A DNA stretch of 64,000 nt from Streptomyces sp. 840.1 (GCF_003751445.1 NZ_RJUU01000001.1:1369001-1433000); one strand, 5' to 3'. Numbered from the stretch's first letter, positions 39,149-48,609 are shown. Translations and numbers: made by a program. Notes: generated by a model not told the origin, from the letters alone.

Positions 39149-40100
39149 CGAATCCCTCTCCGGTGAGCGCGACGAAGGCGTCCTCCAGGGAGGCCCGTTC
39201 GACGCCGAAGGACCGCACCCGGACGCCGGAGCGCACCAGGGCGGCGTTCAGGTCGGACAGTTCGACGGAGCCCGGCGGCGCGTCGCCGCGTACCCGGTCG
39301 CCGTCGAGGACCAGACCGGTGACCCCGTGTTCCTCCAGTACGCGGGCGGCGTCGGCCGGGTCCGGGGTGGTGACGGCGAGCCGGCCCCGGGTGCCCGCCG
39401 CGAGGTCGGTGACCGGGCCCTGGGTGAGCAGCCGGCCGCGTGCCATGACCGCCGCGTGGGTGCAGACCTGCTCGATCTCGTCCAGCAGGTGGGAGGAGAG
39501 GAAGACCGTGGTGCCCTCGGCGGCCAGTTCCCGGACCAGGGTGCGGATCTCCCGCATGCCCTGCGGGTCCAGGCCGTTGGTCGGCTCGTCCAGCACGAGC
39601 AGCCGCCGGGGCCGGAGCAGGGCGGCGGCCAGGCCGAGGCGCTGCTTCATGCCCAGCGAGTACGCCCGCGCCTTCTTGCCGCCCGCCGCGGCCAGCCCGA
39701 CCCGCTCCAGCGCGTCGCCGACGCGGGCACCGCGGGTGCGGGGGTCGGCGGTCGGGTCGGCGCGGTCGTAGCGCACCAGATTGTCCCGGCCGCTCAGGAA
39801 GCCGTACAGGGCGGGCCCCTCGATCAGCGCCCCGACGTGCGGGAGCACCGTGCGGGCGGCAGCCGGCATGGGGCGGCCCAGGACGCTCGCGGTGCCGGAG
39901 GTCGGGTCGATCAGCCCCATCAGCATCCGGATGGTGGTGGTCTTCCCGGAGCCGTTGGGGCCGAGGAAGCCGAAGACACTGCCGCCGGGGACGGTGAGGT
40001 CGAGCCCGTCGACGGCGAGCTGGCCGCCCCGGTACCGCTTGGTCAGGCCCCGGGTCTCGATCACGGGCATGGGCCCGGGTGTCACCGCGGCCCCTGTCAT
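39135..40100 (-). CDS. ABC transporter ATP-binding protein
   Basis: 321 residues from ATG 40100. Walker A LGPNGSGKTTT, Q-loop region, signature YSLGMKQRLGLA, Walker B LLVLDEPTNGLDPQG and H-loop SSHLLDE. The C-terminal extension (about 90 residues) is typical of DrrA/CcmA-like exporters. The start is ambiguous since a 20-bp repeat array upstream supplies several in-frame ATG/GTG codons up to 40172; GGGGAAG before 40100 favours this one. Confidence 0.92.
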   Translation of the reverse strand: MTGAAVTPGPMPVIETRGLTKRYRGGQLAVDGLDLTVPGGSVFGFLGPNGSGKTTTIRMLMGLIDPTSGTASVLGRPMPAAARTVLPHVGALIEGPALYGFLSGRDNLVRYDRADPTADPRTRGARVGDALERVGLAAAGGKKARAYSLGMKQRLGLAAALLRPRRLLVLDEPTNGLDPQGMREIRTLVRELAAEGTTVFLSSHLLDEIEQVCTHAAVMARGRLLTQGPVTDLAAGTRGRLAVTTPDPADAARVLEEHGVTGLVLDGDRVRGDAPPGSVELSDLNAALVRSGVRVRSFGVERASLEDAFVALTGEGFDVAG

Positions 40101-40170
40101 GTCTGCTTCCCCGGTGTCATCCCTGCCCCCAGGTGTCATCCCTGCTCCCCAGGTGTCATGCCTGCTCCCC
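40089..40170. repeat. 20-bp degenerate tandem repeat at ABC gene start
   Basis: AGGTGTCATCCCTGCTCCCC and near copies recur about four times, each carrying a CAT (ATG on minus). The array overlaps the start of the ATPase gene and its leader, generating alternative starts and possibly alternative ribosome spacing. Confidence 0.75.
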
Positions 40171-40205
40171 ACGGTTCGCGATGCGGACAGCGGTCGCGGA
40201 TCGCG

Positions 40206-40240
40206 TCCGCCCCGCCGTACGGAGCGTACGGCGGGGCGGA
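40206..40240 (-). terminator. Perfect 16-bp hairpin after LolA-like gene
   Basis: TCCGCCCCGCCGTACG and its exact complement around GAG. It lies 45 nt beyond the stop of the minus-strand gene ending at 40285 and before the ABC genes, so it should separate the two transcripts. Confidence 0.75.
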
Positions 40241-40284
40241 TGCGTCGTGCGTCATGCGTTCTGCGGGAGGCGGGCCGCCGGATG

Positions 40285-41538
40285 TCAGCCGGCGTTGTCC
40301 GCCGCCTTCACCAGCGCGTCCTTCGTGACCGCGCCGACGTACACCCGGCCGTCATCGGTCATCAGCGCGTTGACCAGGCGGGTCTTGAAGACCGTGCCCG
40401 AGCCGAACGTGCCGGTGACCTTGTCGCCCACCGAGTCGAGCAGCTGCTGCGCCTCGGCCGGTACGTCGCCCGATGCCTTCGAGGGCTTGCCGGCCGCGCC
40501 GGGGGTCTTGATCTCGGCGATCGCGCTCCAGCCCTTGCCGGTGACCGTCACGCCCTCACCCTTGGCGTTCAGGCCCTTGAGCGCCCCCAGGCCGCCATCG
40601 GCCTGGTGAGCCTGTGCCGCCTTCTCGCGGCTGCCGGCGCTGTCCGCCTCGGTGACCTCGGCGCCCTTGGGCGGGGTGAAGGAGAACGAGGACGCGGCGG
40701 GCTTGCCGAAGTCGACGGAGGTGAACCCCGCGTCGATCGCCGCCTTGCCGCCGCTGCTGGGCTGGAGGGTGAACTTGAGCGGTACCCCGGTCTTCGCGTC
40801 CACCGCGACGGTGATCGAACCGATCGTGGAGCCGCTCTGCTCGGGCTTGAGGACCAGCCGGTAGGCGTCACGGCCCGCGACCTGCGCGGTGCCCCCGACC
40901 GTCACGGACGTGGTGCCGTCGGCCGCCTTGAGCGCCTGTTCGGCGAAGGCCTTCGGCGTGGTCGGTACGCCGTCGGGCGCCGGGTGCTCGCCGCGCCCGG
41001 TGTGCTTCCCGGCCTTCTCCTTCGCGTGGTAGACGGCGTTCGACTTGCTGTCGTACGCCCAGACCTGGTCGCCGTTGTGGATGATGCTGTACTCGGACGC
41101 GTTGTCCAGGACGGACACCCGCTGCTTGTCGGGGCCGTCGGCGGCCACCCGGAGGGTGTGCGTACCGGACGCCAGCTCGGTCAGCTTCGCCTGCGGGTCG
41201 GCGCTCGCGCCGCCCTTGTCCCCCGCGCCGTCCGGCACGAAGGAGCCGGCCAGGCCGCCCAGGGACGGGATGCCGAGGTCGGTGCTGATCTTCACCGTGC
41301 CGGACAGCTGCTCCGTGTCCGAGGCGGCGATCTTCTCGATGAGTTCCTGTGCGGTGATCTCCGGCAGATCGGGGTCGCCGGAGCTCGCGAGCGCCGGGAC
41401 CAGCCCGATCGTCGCGGCCGCCACGCCCGCCACCGCTACCGGGACGATGTAGCGCACCGCCTTCCGACGGCCCGCGACGCCTCGCGCGGTGCCGTGCGGG
41501 GCCGTGCCGTTGGTGTCTGCGCTGTCGTTCGGTGCCAT
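40285..41538 (-). CDS. LolA-like/DUF2092 exported lipoprotein-carrier fold protein
   Basis: 417 residues from ATG 41538 (GGAGGTAGGG upstream). An N-terminal transmembrane or uncleaved signal helix (YIVPVAVAGVAAATIGLVPAL) and an extracellular domain with the LolA-type half-barrel pattern: TAQELIEKI, SGTVKISTDLG, DKQRVSVLDNASEYSIIHNG, DQVWAYDSKSN, YRLVLKPEQ. Gram-positive members are often near sigma or ABC genes and may bind acyl lipids; here the ABC exporter is next door on the same strand, but separated by a terminator. Function unproven. Confidence 0.75.
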   Translation of the reverse strand: MAPNDSADTNGTAPHGTARGVAGRRKAVRYIVPVAVAGVAAATIGLVPALASSGDPDLPEITAQELIEKIAASDTEQLSGTVKISTDLGIPSLGGLAGSFVPDGAGDKGGASADPQAKLTELASGTHTLRVAADGPDKQRVSVLDNASEYSIIHNGDQVWAYDSKSNAVYHAKEKAGKHTGRGEHPAPDGVPTTPKAFAEQALKAADGTTSVTVGGTAQVAGRDAYRLVLKPEQSGSTIGSITVAVDAKTGVPLKFTLQPSSGGKAAIDAGFTSVDFGKPAASSFSFTPPKGAEVTEADSAGSREKAAQAHQADGGLGALKGLNAKGEGVTVTGKGWSAIAEIKTPGAAGKPSKASGDVPAEAQQLLDSVGDKVTGTFGSGTVFKTRLVNALMTDDGRVYVGAVTKDALVKAADNAG

Positions 41539-41756
41539 GTGTGCCCTACCTCCGTGGTCGGCGGCTTCCGTCGGGATGCACTCGTCCACTCCGTGCCGCC
41601 ATTCTCACCCGTTTTGGTCAGGAGTGGTTGTTCTCCATCTGACCAAATCGGCGAGCCCGAAGCGTCAGCCCGGGGGAGCAACTCCCCATACCTCTGCGGT
41701 ATGACACCGGGCGCCGTAGCTCCGCCTACCCGTAGGGGGTGGCGAGCAGACCGGGC

Positions 41757-42767
41757 TCAGCCCGCGCGGTGCACCACGGCGTCGCACATCTCTTCCAGGG
41801 CGGACTTGGCGTAACAGCCGGGCAGCGGAGCGAGCGTGGCCCGCGCCTCCTCGGCGTACCGGACGGTGTCGCGGCGGGCCTGTTCGAGCGCCGGGTGGGC
41901 GCGCAGCCGGCGCAGCGCCTCGGCCAGCCGGCCGTCCTCGGTCAGGTCGCCGTCCAGCAGCGCGACGAGCTCCAGGTCGTCCGGCTTCCCGTCGGCCTCG
42001 GCCTGCGCCCTCAGACGGAGTACGGGCAGCGTCGGGATGCCTTCGAGGAGGTCGGTGCCGGGGGTCTTGCCGGACTCGTGGGAGTCGGAGGCGATGTCCA
42101 GGACGTCGTCGGCGAGCTGGAAGGCGACGCCGAGCCGTTCGCCGTACTGGGTGAGCGTGTCGGTCGTCGCGTCGTCGGCACCGGCCATCATCGCGCCGAA
42201 GCGGCAGGCCACGGCGATCAGCGAACCGGTCTTGCCGCGCATCACGTCGAGGTAGTGCTCGATCGGGTCACGCCCGTCGCGCGGACCTGCGGTCTCCAGG
42301 ATCTGGCCGGTGACCAGGCGCTCGAACGCCTCCGCCTGGATGCGCACGGCCTCCGGGCCCAGGTCGGCCAGGATGTGCGACGCGCGCGCGAAGAGGAAGT
42401 CGCCGGTCAGCACGGCCACCGAGTTGCCCCAGCGGGAATTGGCGCTGTCCACGCCCCGGCGCACGTCGGCCTCGTCCATCACGTCGTCGTGGTACAGCGT
42501 CGCGAGGTGCGTCAGCTCGACGACCACGGCGGCGGGCACCACGCCCGGGGCGTCCGCGTCACCGAACTGGGCCGACAGCATCGCGAGCAGCGGCCGGAAC
42601 CGCTTGCCACCCGCGTGCACCAGGTGCTGCGCGGCCTCTGTGATGAAGGGCACCTCGCTCTTGGTCGCATCGAGGAGTCCCGACTCGACAGCAGCCAAAC
42701 CGGCCTGGACACCGGCCTCAAGAGCCTGGTCCCGCACGCTCAGTCCGAACGGCCCGACGACGGTCAC
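41757..42767 (-). CDS. Long-chain polyprenyl diphosphate synthase
   Basis: 336 residues. Both aspartate-rich motifs are present, DDVMDEADVRRG and DDVLD, with GGKRFRP at the start (residue about 55). It condenses isopentenyl units into the C35-C45 chain most likely used for menaquinone. Its place near two menaquinone-reducing complex I operons supports that. GTG 42767 follows AGGAG. It is divergent from the POT transporter with a 156-nt shared upstream region. Confidence 0.9.
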   Translation of the reverse strand: MTVVGPFGLSVRDQALEAGVQAGLAAVESGLLDATKSEVPFITEAAQHLVHAGGKRFRPLLAMLSAQFGDADAPGVVPAAVVVELTHLATLYHDDVMDEADVRRGVDSANSRWGNSVAVLTGDFLFARASHILADLGPEAVRIQAEAFERLVTGQILETAGPRDGRDPIEHYLDVMRGKTGSLIAVACRFGAMMAGADDATTDTLTQYGERLGVAFQLADDVLDIASDSHESGKTPGTDLLEGIPTLPVLRLRAQAEADGKPDDLELVALLDGDLTEDGRLAEALRRLRAHPALEQARRDTVRYAEEARATLAPLPGCYAKSALEEMCDAVVHRAG

Positions 42768-42923
42768 GAGGGGATCTCCTGTCTGCTGACGATCACACGG
42801 AATGTCGATGTGTCGCTGCCATCACTCAAGTCAGCGTATCCGGTCCCCTTTGGATCACCGTGGGCGCCTTCCCGCCACCGCCGGTATGTTCGGGATCAGC
42901 TCATACGATCAGGAGTAGTCCCT

Positions 42924-44423
42924 TTGTCCCACACCGCTCACGACACCGATCCGACCCAGCCACCGCCGGGCGACGACCACGCCTTCTTCGGCCAGCCACG
43001 GGGTCTGATGACCCTGTCCGGCCTGGAGGTCTGGGAGCGGTTCTCGTTCCTCGGCATGCAGGCCATCCTCGTCCTGTACTTCGCCGACACGGTCGCCAAC
43101 GGCGGCCTGGGCATGGAGCCCGGCACCGCCGCCTCCGTCTCGGCCGCGTACGGGACCCTGGTCTACCTGGTCTCCGTCGCGGGCGGCTGGCTGGCCGACC
43201 GCATCCTCGGCTCCTACCGGGCCGTCCTGTACGGCGGCATCCTCATCGCCTGCGGCCACTACGCCATGGCGGTGCCGACCGCGACCATGACCTGGGTCGG
43301 GCTCGGCCTGATCAGCGCCGGTACCGGGCTGCTCAAGCCCAACGTGGCCACCATGGTCGGCAAGCTCTACCGGACCGACGACGAGCGCCGCGACGCCGGC
43401 TTCGCCCTCTACTACATGGGCATCAACATCGGCGCGTTCCTCGGCCCGCTGATCACCGGCTGGCTGGGTGACCACGCGAGCTGGCACTGGGGCTTCTCGG
43501 CCGCCGCCTTCGGTATGACGCTCGGCCTGATCCAGTACGTACTGGGCCGGCGTCACCTGGCCGGGCGTAAGCACTCCGCCGAGTTCCCGCTGGCTCCGGA
43601 GGCCAAGCGCGCCGTCGTGTGGCGGATCGTCCTCGGCGTCGTCGTGGTCGCGGCGCTCGCCACCGTGCTGGCCCTGGTGGGCTGGCTGACCATGGACCGC
43701 TTCGTCGACGTACTGACGGTCATCTCGGTGATCGCACCGGTCGTCTACTTCGTGGTGATGTTCCGCAGCCCGCAGGTCACCCCGGAGGAGCGCGGCAGGC
43801 TGCGCCCGTACGTGGTGCTGTTCCTGGCCTCCGTCGTCTTCAACTTCATCCTCTTCCAGGCGTACTCGACGATGATGCTGCTGGCGTCGACCAACGCCCG
43901 CACGGAGATCTTCGGCTTCCACTTCCCGGCCAGCTGGTACGCCTCGGCGCTCGGCGCGTTCGAGGTCGCGCTCGCCCCGGTGGTCGCGGCCGTCTGGGCG
44001 AAGATGGGGCCGCGCCAGCCGCACGCGTCCAACAAGATCGCGATGGGCGTGATCCTCGGCGGTCTCTCGTTCCTGCTGATGGTCCTGCCGACCTCCGGGC
44101 ACGCCGACGACAGCTACAAGATGGCCGCCTGGTGGATCGTCGGCTCGTACCTGCTGCTCGGACTCGGCGACATCCTGCTGGAGACCTCCGGCATGTCCGC
44201 CACCACCAAGCTCGCCCCCAAGGCGTTCGCCAGCCAGACCATGGCGCTCTGGTTCCTCTCGCTGGCCCTCGCCAACGGAATCCAGGCACAGATCGTGAAG
44301 CTGTACGGCGAGGTCTCCAACCCCGCCTACTTCGGTGTCAATGGCGCTATCGCGGTGGTGGCCGGTGTGGCCGTCGTCGCCGCCGCCCCCTGGCTCAAGC
44401 GCACCATGCACCCCGTCCACTGA
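42924..44423 (+). CDS. POT-family proton-dependent oligopeptide transporter
   Basis: 499 residues, about 14 helices. Signature elements are EVWERFSFLGMQAILVLYF (the ExxERFxYY equivalent), GGWLADRILGSYRAVLYGG, YYMGINIGAFLGPLITGWLG and the C-terminal LETSGMSATTKLAPKAF. Imports di-/tripeptides with protons. The start is TTG 42924, preceded by AGGAG. It is followed after 9 nt by a CocE-like hydrolase gene, suggesting uptake and intracellular processing together. Confidence 0.92.
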   Translation: MSHTAHDTDPTQPPPGDDHAFFGQPRGLMTLSGLEVWERFSFLGMQAILVLYFADTVANGGLGMEPGTAASVSAAYGTLVYLVSVAGGWLADRILGSYRAVLYGGILIACGHYAMAVPTATMTWVGLGLISAGTGLLKPNVATMVGKLYRTDDERRDAGFALYYMGINIGAFLGPLITGWLGDHASWHWGFSAAAFGMTLGLIQYVLGRRHLAGRKHSAEFPLAPEAKRAVVWRIVLGVVVVAALATVLALVGWLTMDRFVDVLTVISVIAPVVYFVVMFRSPQVTPEERGRLRPYVVLFLASVVFNFILFQAYSTMMLLASTNARTEIFGFHFPASWYASALGAFEVALAPVVAAVWAKMGPRQPHASNKIAMGVILGGLSFLLMVLPTSGHADDSYKMAAWWIVGSYLLLGLGDILLETSGMSATTKLAPKAFASQTMALWFLSLALANGIQAQIVKLYGEVSNPAYFGVNGAIAVVAGVAVVAAAPWLKRTMHPVH

Positions 44424-44432
44424 GGTACCCCC

Positions 44433-46427
44433 ATGCACATCCGCACCGAATTCCCGTACGAGACGACCCACGAGGACATCCGTATCCCGCTGCCGGACGG
44501 CACCCGGCTGTACGCCCGGATCTGGCGGCCGGTCACCGACGAACCGGTGCCCGCCCTCCTCGAGTACCTGCCCTACCGGCTGAGCGACTGGACCGCGCCG
44601 CGCGACGCGCAGCGCCACCCCTGGTACGCGGGCCACGGCTACGCCTCGGTGCGCGTCGACGTACGCGGCCATGGCAACAGCGAAGGGCTGCCGGGCGACG
44701 AGTACGACGCGACCGAGCTCGCGGACGGCGTCGCCGTCATCCACTGGCTCGCCCAGCAGGAGTGGTGCTCGGGGCGAGTCGGCATGTTCGGCATCTCCTG
44801 GGGCGGCTTCAACTCCCTCCAGATCGCCGCGCTCGCCCCCGAGCCGCTCAAGGCGATCGTCACCGTGTGCTCGGCGGACGACCGCTACGACAACGACGTC
44901 CACTACATGGGCGGCTCGGTCCTCGCCGTGGACATGCACGCCTGGGCCGCGACGATGCTCGCCTTCGTCTGCCGGCCGCCCGACCCGGCCCAGGTCGGCG
45001 ACGCGTGGAAGGACATGTGGCTGGAGCGGCTCGAAGCCGTCGACCCCTTCATCCACACCTGGCTGGACCACCAGACGCGCGACGACTACTGGAAGCACGG
45101 CAGCGTCTGCGAGGACTACTCCGCCATCCAGGCGAACGTCCTGGCGGTCGGCGGCTGGCACGACCCGTACCGCGACACCGTGCTCCGGCTCGTCGAGCAC
45201 CTGGACCCGGGACGGGTCCGCGGCCTGATCGGGCCGTGGTCGCACCAGTACCCCGACCGGGGTCTGCCGCCGGGGCCCGGCATCGGCTTCCTCCAGGAGA
45301 CGCTGCGCTGGTGGGACCAGCACCTCAAGGACAAGGACACCGGCGTCATGTCGGAGCCGCTGCTGAGGTCCTGGATCAGCGAGTCGCACCGGCCCGCCAC
45401 GGTGTACGAGACCCTGCCCGGCCGCTGGGTCGGGGACACCAGCTGGCCCTCGGAGAACGTCTCGCCGGTCGCGTACGCCCTCAAGGGCGGCCCGCAGACC
45501 GTCGACTCACCGCAGCAGACCGGGGTGGACGCGGGCCGGTTCTTCCCGTTCGGCAACGACGCCGACCTGCCGCCCGACCAGCGCGACGAGGACGCCAAAT
45601 CGGTGTCCTTCGAGTTCCCGGTCGAGGACGCACCCATCGAGATCCTGGGCCGCCCCCGGGTGCGGCTGCGCATCCGGATGGACGTACCGCGCGGCCAGGC
45701 CATCGCCCGGCTCTGCGACGTCGCCCCCGACGGCTCCTCCACGCTCGTCACCCGCGGCGTCCTCAACCTCGCCGCCCGGCACGGCCGGGACCGCGCGGAC
45801 GACTGGCCCGCCGGGGCCACCGAGGACGTGACGTTCGAACTGAACGGCATCGGCCACACCTTCCCGCCCGGCCACCGCATCCGGATCGCGATCTCCTCCT
45901 CGTACTGGCCCTGGATCTGGCCCCAGGCCGGTTCGGCGGGCTTCACGCTCGACGCCGGGGGCAGCATCGTCGAACTGCCGGTGCGCCGGCACACCGAGGA
46001 CCCCGCGATCCACTTCGAGGAGCCCGAGCAGTCGGAGCCGCTCGGCGTCGTCTACCCGGCCACCCTCGACGAGCAGCGCCCCGAGCGCCTCGTGATCCGC
46101 GACGTCGCCAAGGGCGAGTGGCGGATGGAGGTGGACCCGCGCTACGGCGGCACCCGGGTCTACCCCGACGGCCTCGAATTCACCGAGGACGCGGTCGAGA
46201 CGTACACGATCCAGGAGCGCGACCCGCTCTCCGCGCACACCCGCTCCGACTGGACGGTCCGGCTGCACCGGCCGGAGACGGCCTGGGACGCCCAGATCGA
46301 CACGCGCTCCGAGATCAGCGCCGACGCGACCCACTTCATCACCTCCAACGAAGTGGTCTGCAAGGACGGCGGCGAGGTCGTCTTCCACCGGACCTGGGAG
46401 AAGCGCATCCCGCGTACCGCCGGCTGA
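44433..46427 (+). CDS. CocE/NonD-family hydrolase (X-Pro dipeptidyl-peptidase-like)
   Basis: 664 residues. N-terminal alpha/beta hydrolase with nucleophile elbow GISWGG, preceded by VRVDVRGHGNSEG, and the C-terminal jelly-roll (PEGHRI-like PPGHRIRIAISSSYWPWIWP) typical of the CocE/PepX group. No signal peptide, so cytosolic. Substrates range from esters to X-Pro peptides; coupling to the peptide importer favours a peptidase or acyl amidase. The ribosome site overlaps the transporter stop. Confidence 0.88.
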   Translation: MHIRTEFPYETTHEDIRIPLPDGTRLYARIWRPVTDEPVPALLEYLPYRLSDWTAPRDAQRHPWYAGHGYASVRVDVRGHGNSEGLPGDEYDATELADGVAVIHWLAQQEWCSGRVGMFGISWGGFNSLQIAALAPEPLKAIVTVCSADDRYDNDVHYMGGSVLAVDMHAWAATMLAFVCRPPDPAQVGDAWKDMWLERLEAVDPFIHTWLDHQTRDDYWKHGSVCEDYSAIQANVLAVGGWHDPYRDTVLRLVEHLDPGRVRGLIGPWSHQYPDRGLPPGPGIGFLQETLRWWDQHLKDKDTGVMSEPLLRSWISESHRPATVYETLPGRWVGDTSWPSENVSPVAYALKGGPQTVDSPQQTGVDAGRFFPFGNDADLPPDQRDEDAKSVSFEFPVEDAPIEILGRPRVRLRIRMDVPRGQAIARLCDVAPDGSSTLVTRGVLNLAARHGRDRADDWPAGATEDVTFELNGIGHTFPPGHRIRIAISSSYWPWIWPQAGSAGFTLDAGGSIVELPVRRHTEDPAIHFEEPEQSEPLGVVYPATLDEQRPERLVIRDVAKGEWRMEVDPRYGGTRVYPDGLEFTEDAVETYTIQERDPLSAHTRSDWTVRLHRPETAWDAQIDTRSEISADATHFITSNEVVCKDGGEVVFHRTWEKRIPRTAG

Positions 46428-46441
46428 CAGCCTGCGAGCCG

Positions 46442-46496
46442 TGCCGCTGTATCCCCGTGCGTTCCCCCGGACGCGCCGGGATACAGCGGCATTTTC
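46442..46496 (+). terminator. Terminator of transporter-hydrolase operon
   Basis: TGCCGCTGTATCCC pairs perfectly with GGGATACAGCGGCA (14 bp, 22-nt loop) followed by TTTT, 14 nt after the hydrolase stop. Confidence 0.8.
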
Positions 46497-46588
46497 CGGG
46501 CATTGGGGGATCGTTGGGACTCTGCCGCCGGGTGGCGCCGCCGACGTAACGTGTCCCCCAAGCGACCTGGAAAGCGAGGCAGCAACAG

Positions 46589-47818
46589 ATGCCCGAGCAG
46601 AGCAGCCCGCTCGAACTGGCCGAGGGCGATCCCTTCGGTCCGCACAACCTTCCGTACGGAGTGTTCTCCGCCCCCGACCGGCCCGGTGAGCGACGGGTCG
46701 GCGTGCGCATCGGCGGCCATGTGCTGGACGCCGGCGCGGCCGCCCTGGCCCTCGGCTCGCCCTACGCGCAACTGCTGGCCCAGCCCGACCTGATGCCGCT
46801 GCTCGCGGCCGGCCGGACCGCCTGGAGCGATGTGCGCCGTGCGCTGACCGCCTGGGTGACGGTCCCGGCCCACCGCCCGGACATAGAGCCGCTGCTGCAC
46901 CCGGTGGACTCCGTGACGCTCCACCTGCCCTACCGGGTGGCGGACTACGTCGACTTCTACGCCAGCGAGCACCACGCCACCAACGTCGGCCGGATCTTCC
47001 GCCCGGACGGCGACGCGCTCACCCCCAACTGGAAGCACCTGCCCATCGGTTACCACGGCAGGGCGGGCACGGTCGTGGTCTCCGGGACGGATGTGGCGCG
47101 CCCCTCGGGCCAGCGCAAGGCCCCCGCCGACCCGGCGCCGGTCTTCGGCCCGTCCGTGAAGCTGGACATCGAGGCCGAGGTCGGCTTCGTCGTCGGCACC
47201 TCATCGGAGCAGGGCCGCTCCGTCGCGCTCGCCGACTTCCGCGAGCACGTCTTCGGCCTGTCGCTGCTCAACGACTGGTCGGCGCGCGACATCCAGGCCT
47301 GGGAGTACGTGCCGCTCGGCCCCTTCCTCGGCAAGTCGTTCGCCACCTCGGTATCGGCCTGGGTGACCCCGCTGGAGGCCCTGGACGCCGCCCGCATCGC
47401 CCCGCCCGAGCGCGACTTCCCCCTGCTGCCCTACCTCGACGACGCGGACGAGGAGGAGCCCGGCGGCTTCGACCTCCGGCTCTCCGTCGCCATCAACGGC
47501 CAGGTCGTCGCGGAGCCGCCGTTCGCCACGATGTACTGGACGGCGGCCCAGCAGCTGGCCCAGATGACGGTGAACGGCGCCTCGCTGCGCACCGGTGACC
47601 TGTACGGCTCCGGCACCATCAGCGGCGCCGAGCCCGCCCAGCGCGGCTCCCTGCTCGAACTCACCTGGAACGGCCGCGATCCGCTCGAACTCCCCGAGGG
47701 CAAGCGGACGTTCCTGGAGGACGGGGACACCGTGACGCTGACCGCGTGGGCCCCGGGCCCCGACGGCACCCGGGTCGGTCTCGGGGACGTCACCGGACGG
47801 ATCGTCTCCGCGCCATGA
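46589..47818 (+). CDS. fahA: Fumarylacetoacetase
   Basis: 409 residues, full length for FAH. N-terminal domain PFGPHNLPYGVFS, catalytic/metal-binding region DYVDFYASEHHATNVGR, ARPSGQRK, EAEVGFVVGT and the LNDWSARDIQAWEYVPLGPF core. Last step of tyrosine/phenylalanine breakdown: fumarylacetoacetate to fumarate and acetoacetate. The rest of the pathway is not in this window. The stop overlaps the GOLPH3-like gene by 4 nt. Confidence 0.95.
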   Translation: MPEQSSPLELAEGDPFGPHNLPYGVFSAPDRPGERRVGVRIGGHVLDAGAAALALGSPYAQLLAQPDLMPLLAAGRTAWSDVRRALTAWVTVPAHRPDIEPLLHPVDSVTLHLPYRVADYVDFYASEHHATNVGRIFRPDGDALTPNWKHLPIGYHGRAGTVVVSGTDVARPSGQRKAPADPAPVFGPSVKLDIEAEVGFVVGTSSEQGRSVALADFREHVFGLSLLNDWSARDIQAWEYVPLGPFLGKSFATSVSAWVTPLEALDAARIAPPERDFPLLPYLDDADEEEPGGFDLRLSVAINGQVVAEPPFATMYWTAAQQLAQMTVNGASLRTGDLYGSGTISGAEPAQRGSLLELTWNGRDPLELPEGKRTFLEDGDTVTLTAWAPGPDGTRVGLGDVTGRIVSAP

Positions 47819-48477
47819 CCCCCACGCCCGAACCGGCGCCGCCCGGACCGACGCTGCCCGAGGAACTGCTGCTGCTCGCGCTGGACCCCCGGCGCGGCAG
47901 ACCGTACTGCCGCAACCGCTTCCTGGAGTACGCGATGGCCGGGGCGGCCCTGGCGGAGCTGGAGCTCCAGGGCCGGATCACCGGGGAGCGCGGACAGGCC
48001 CGCGTGGTCAACCCGCTGGAGCCGCCGGACCCGCTGCTGGCCGCGCTGATGCGGGGTCTGCCGGCCCCCGGCAAGGGCAGGAACGGTGCGGGCGTATCGG
48101 CCAGGGCCTGGGTGCGGCGTGCGGGCCGGCAGACCGAGGGGATGTATCTGGACGCCCTGGTGGAGCGCGGCGTCCTGCGCCGCGAGAGCCACCGGTTCCT
48201 CGGCCTGCTGCCGTACCACCGCCACCCGGTGGTCGCCAAGGACCTGGCCGCCCAGGCCCGCCAGCGCTTCGAGACTGCCGGGCGGGCGGGCTTCCCCGAC
48301 CACCGCAGCCGGGCACTGGCCGCCCTCGTCTCGGCGGCGGGCCTGTCCCGCTTCGTCGGCACCGACCGGTCCGGCCGCGGCGCGATGCGGCACCTGATCC
48401 GTGAGCAGTGGCCGGCCCACGCGGTCCACCGCAACGTCCGCCGCGACAAGGCGAACCAGTCGGGGGGCGGGGGGTAG
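47815..48477 (+). CDS. GOLPH3/VPS74 (GPP34) family protein
   Basis: 220 residues. N-terminal LPEELLLLALDPRRGRPYCR, a helix AMAGAALAELELQGRIT, and the internal LDALVERGVLRRESHRFLGLL match the bacterial GPP34 family. The eukaryotic relatives bind PI4P and retain Golgi enzymes; bacterial roles are unknown. ATG 47815 overlaps the fahA stop (ATGA), so it is coupled to tyrosine catabolism by position, although the function may be unrelated. Confidence 0.85.
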   Translation: MTPTPEPAPPGPTLPEELLLLALDPRRGRPYCRNRFLEYAMAGAALAELELQGRITGERGQARVVNPLEPPDPLLAALMRGLPAPGKGRNGAGVSARAWVRRAGRQTEGMYLDALVERGVLRRESHRFLGLLPYHRHPVVAKDLAAQARQRFETAGRAGFPDHRSRALAALVSAAGLSRFVGTDRSGRGAMRHLIREQWPAHAVHRNVRRDKANQSGGGG

Positions 48478-48609
48478 GGCCCTCGCCCCGGTGCGCGGCC
48501 CGCCGGAGAGCACGGGCCCGGCCCGGCGCGGGCAGCCGTCACCGGCCGCCGGGCACCGGTCACCGGTCACCGCCGCGAGGTGGCGTTCACACGCTCGGGG
48601 AAGCCTCAC

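Noticed and set aside
42909..45389. An 826-codon minus-strand frame
   Set aside because: Antisense to the POT transporter and CocE-like hydrolase, which are well supported.
43619..46549. A 976-codon plus-strand frame
   Set aside because: Shifted-frame shadow of the hydrolase; Arg/Pro/Ala-rich and without motifs.
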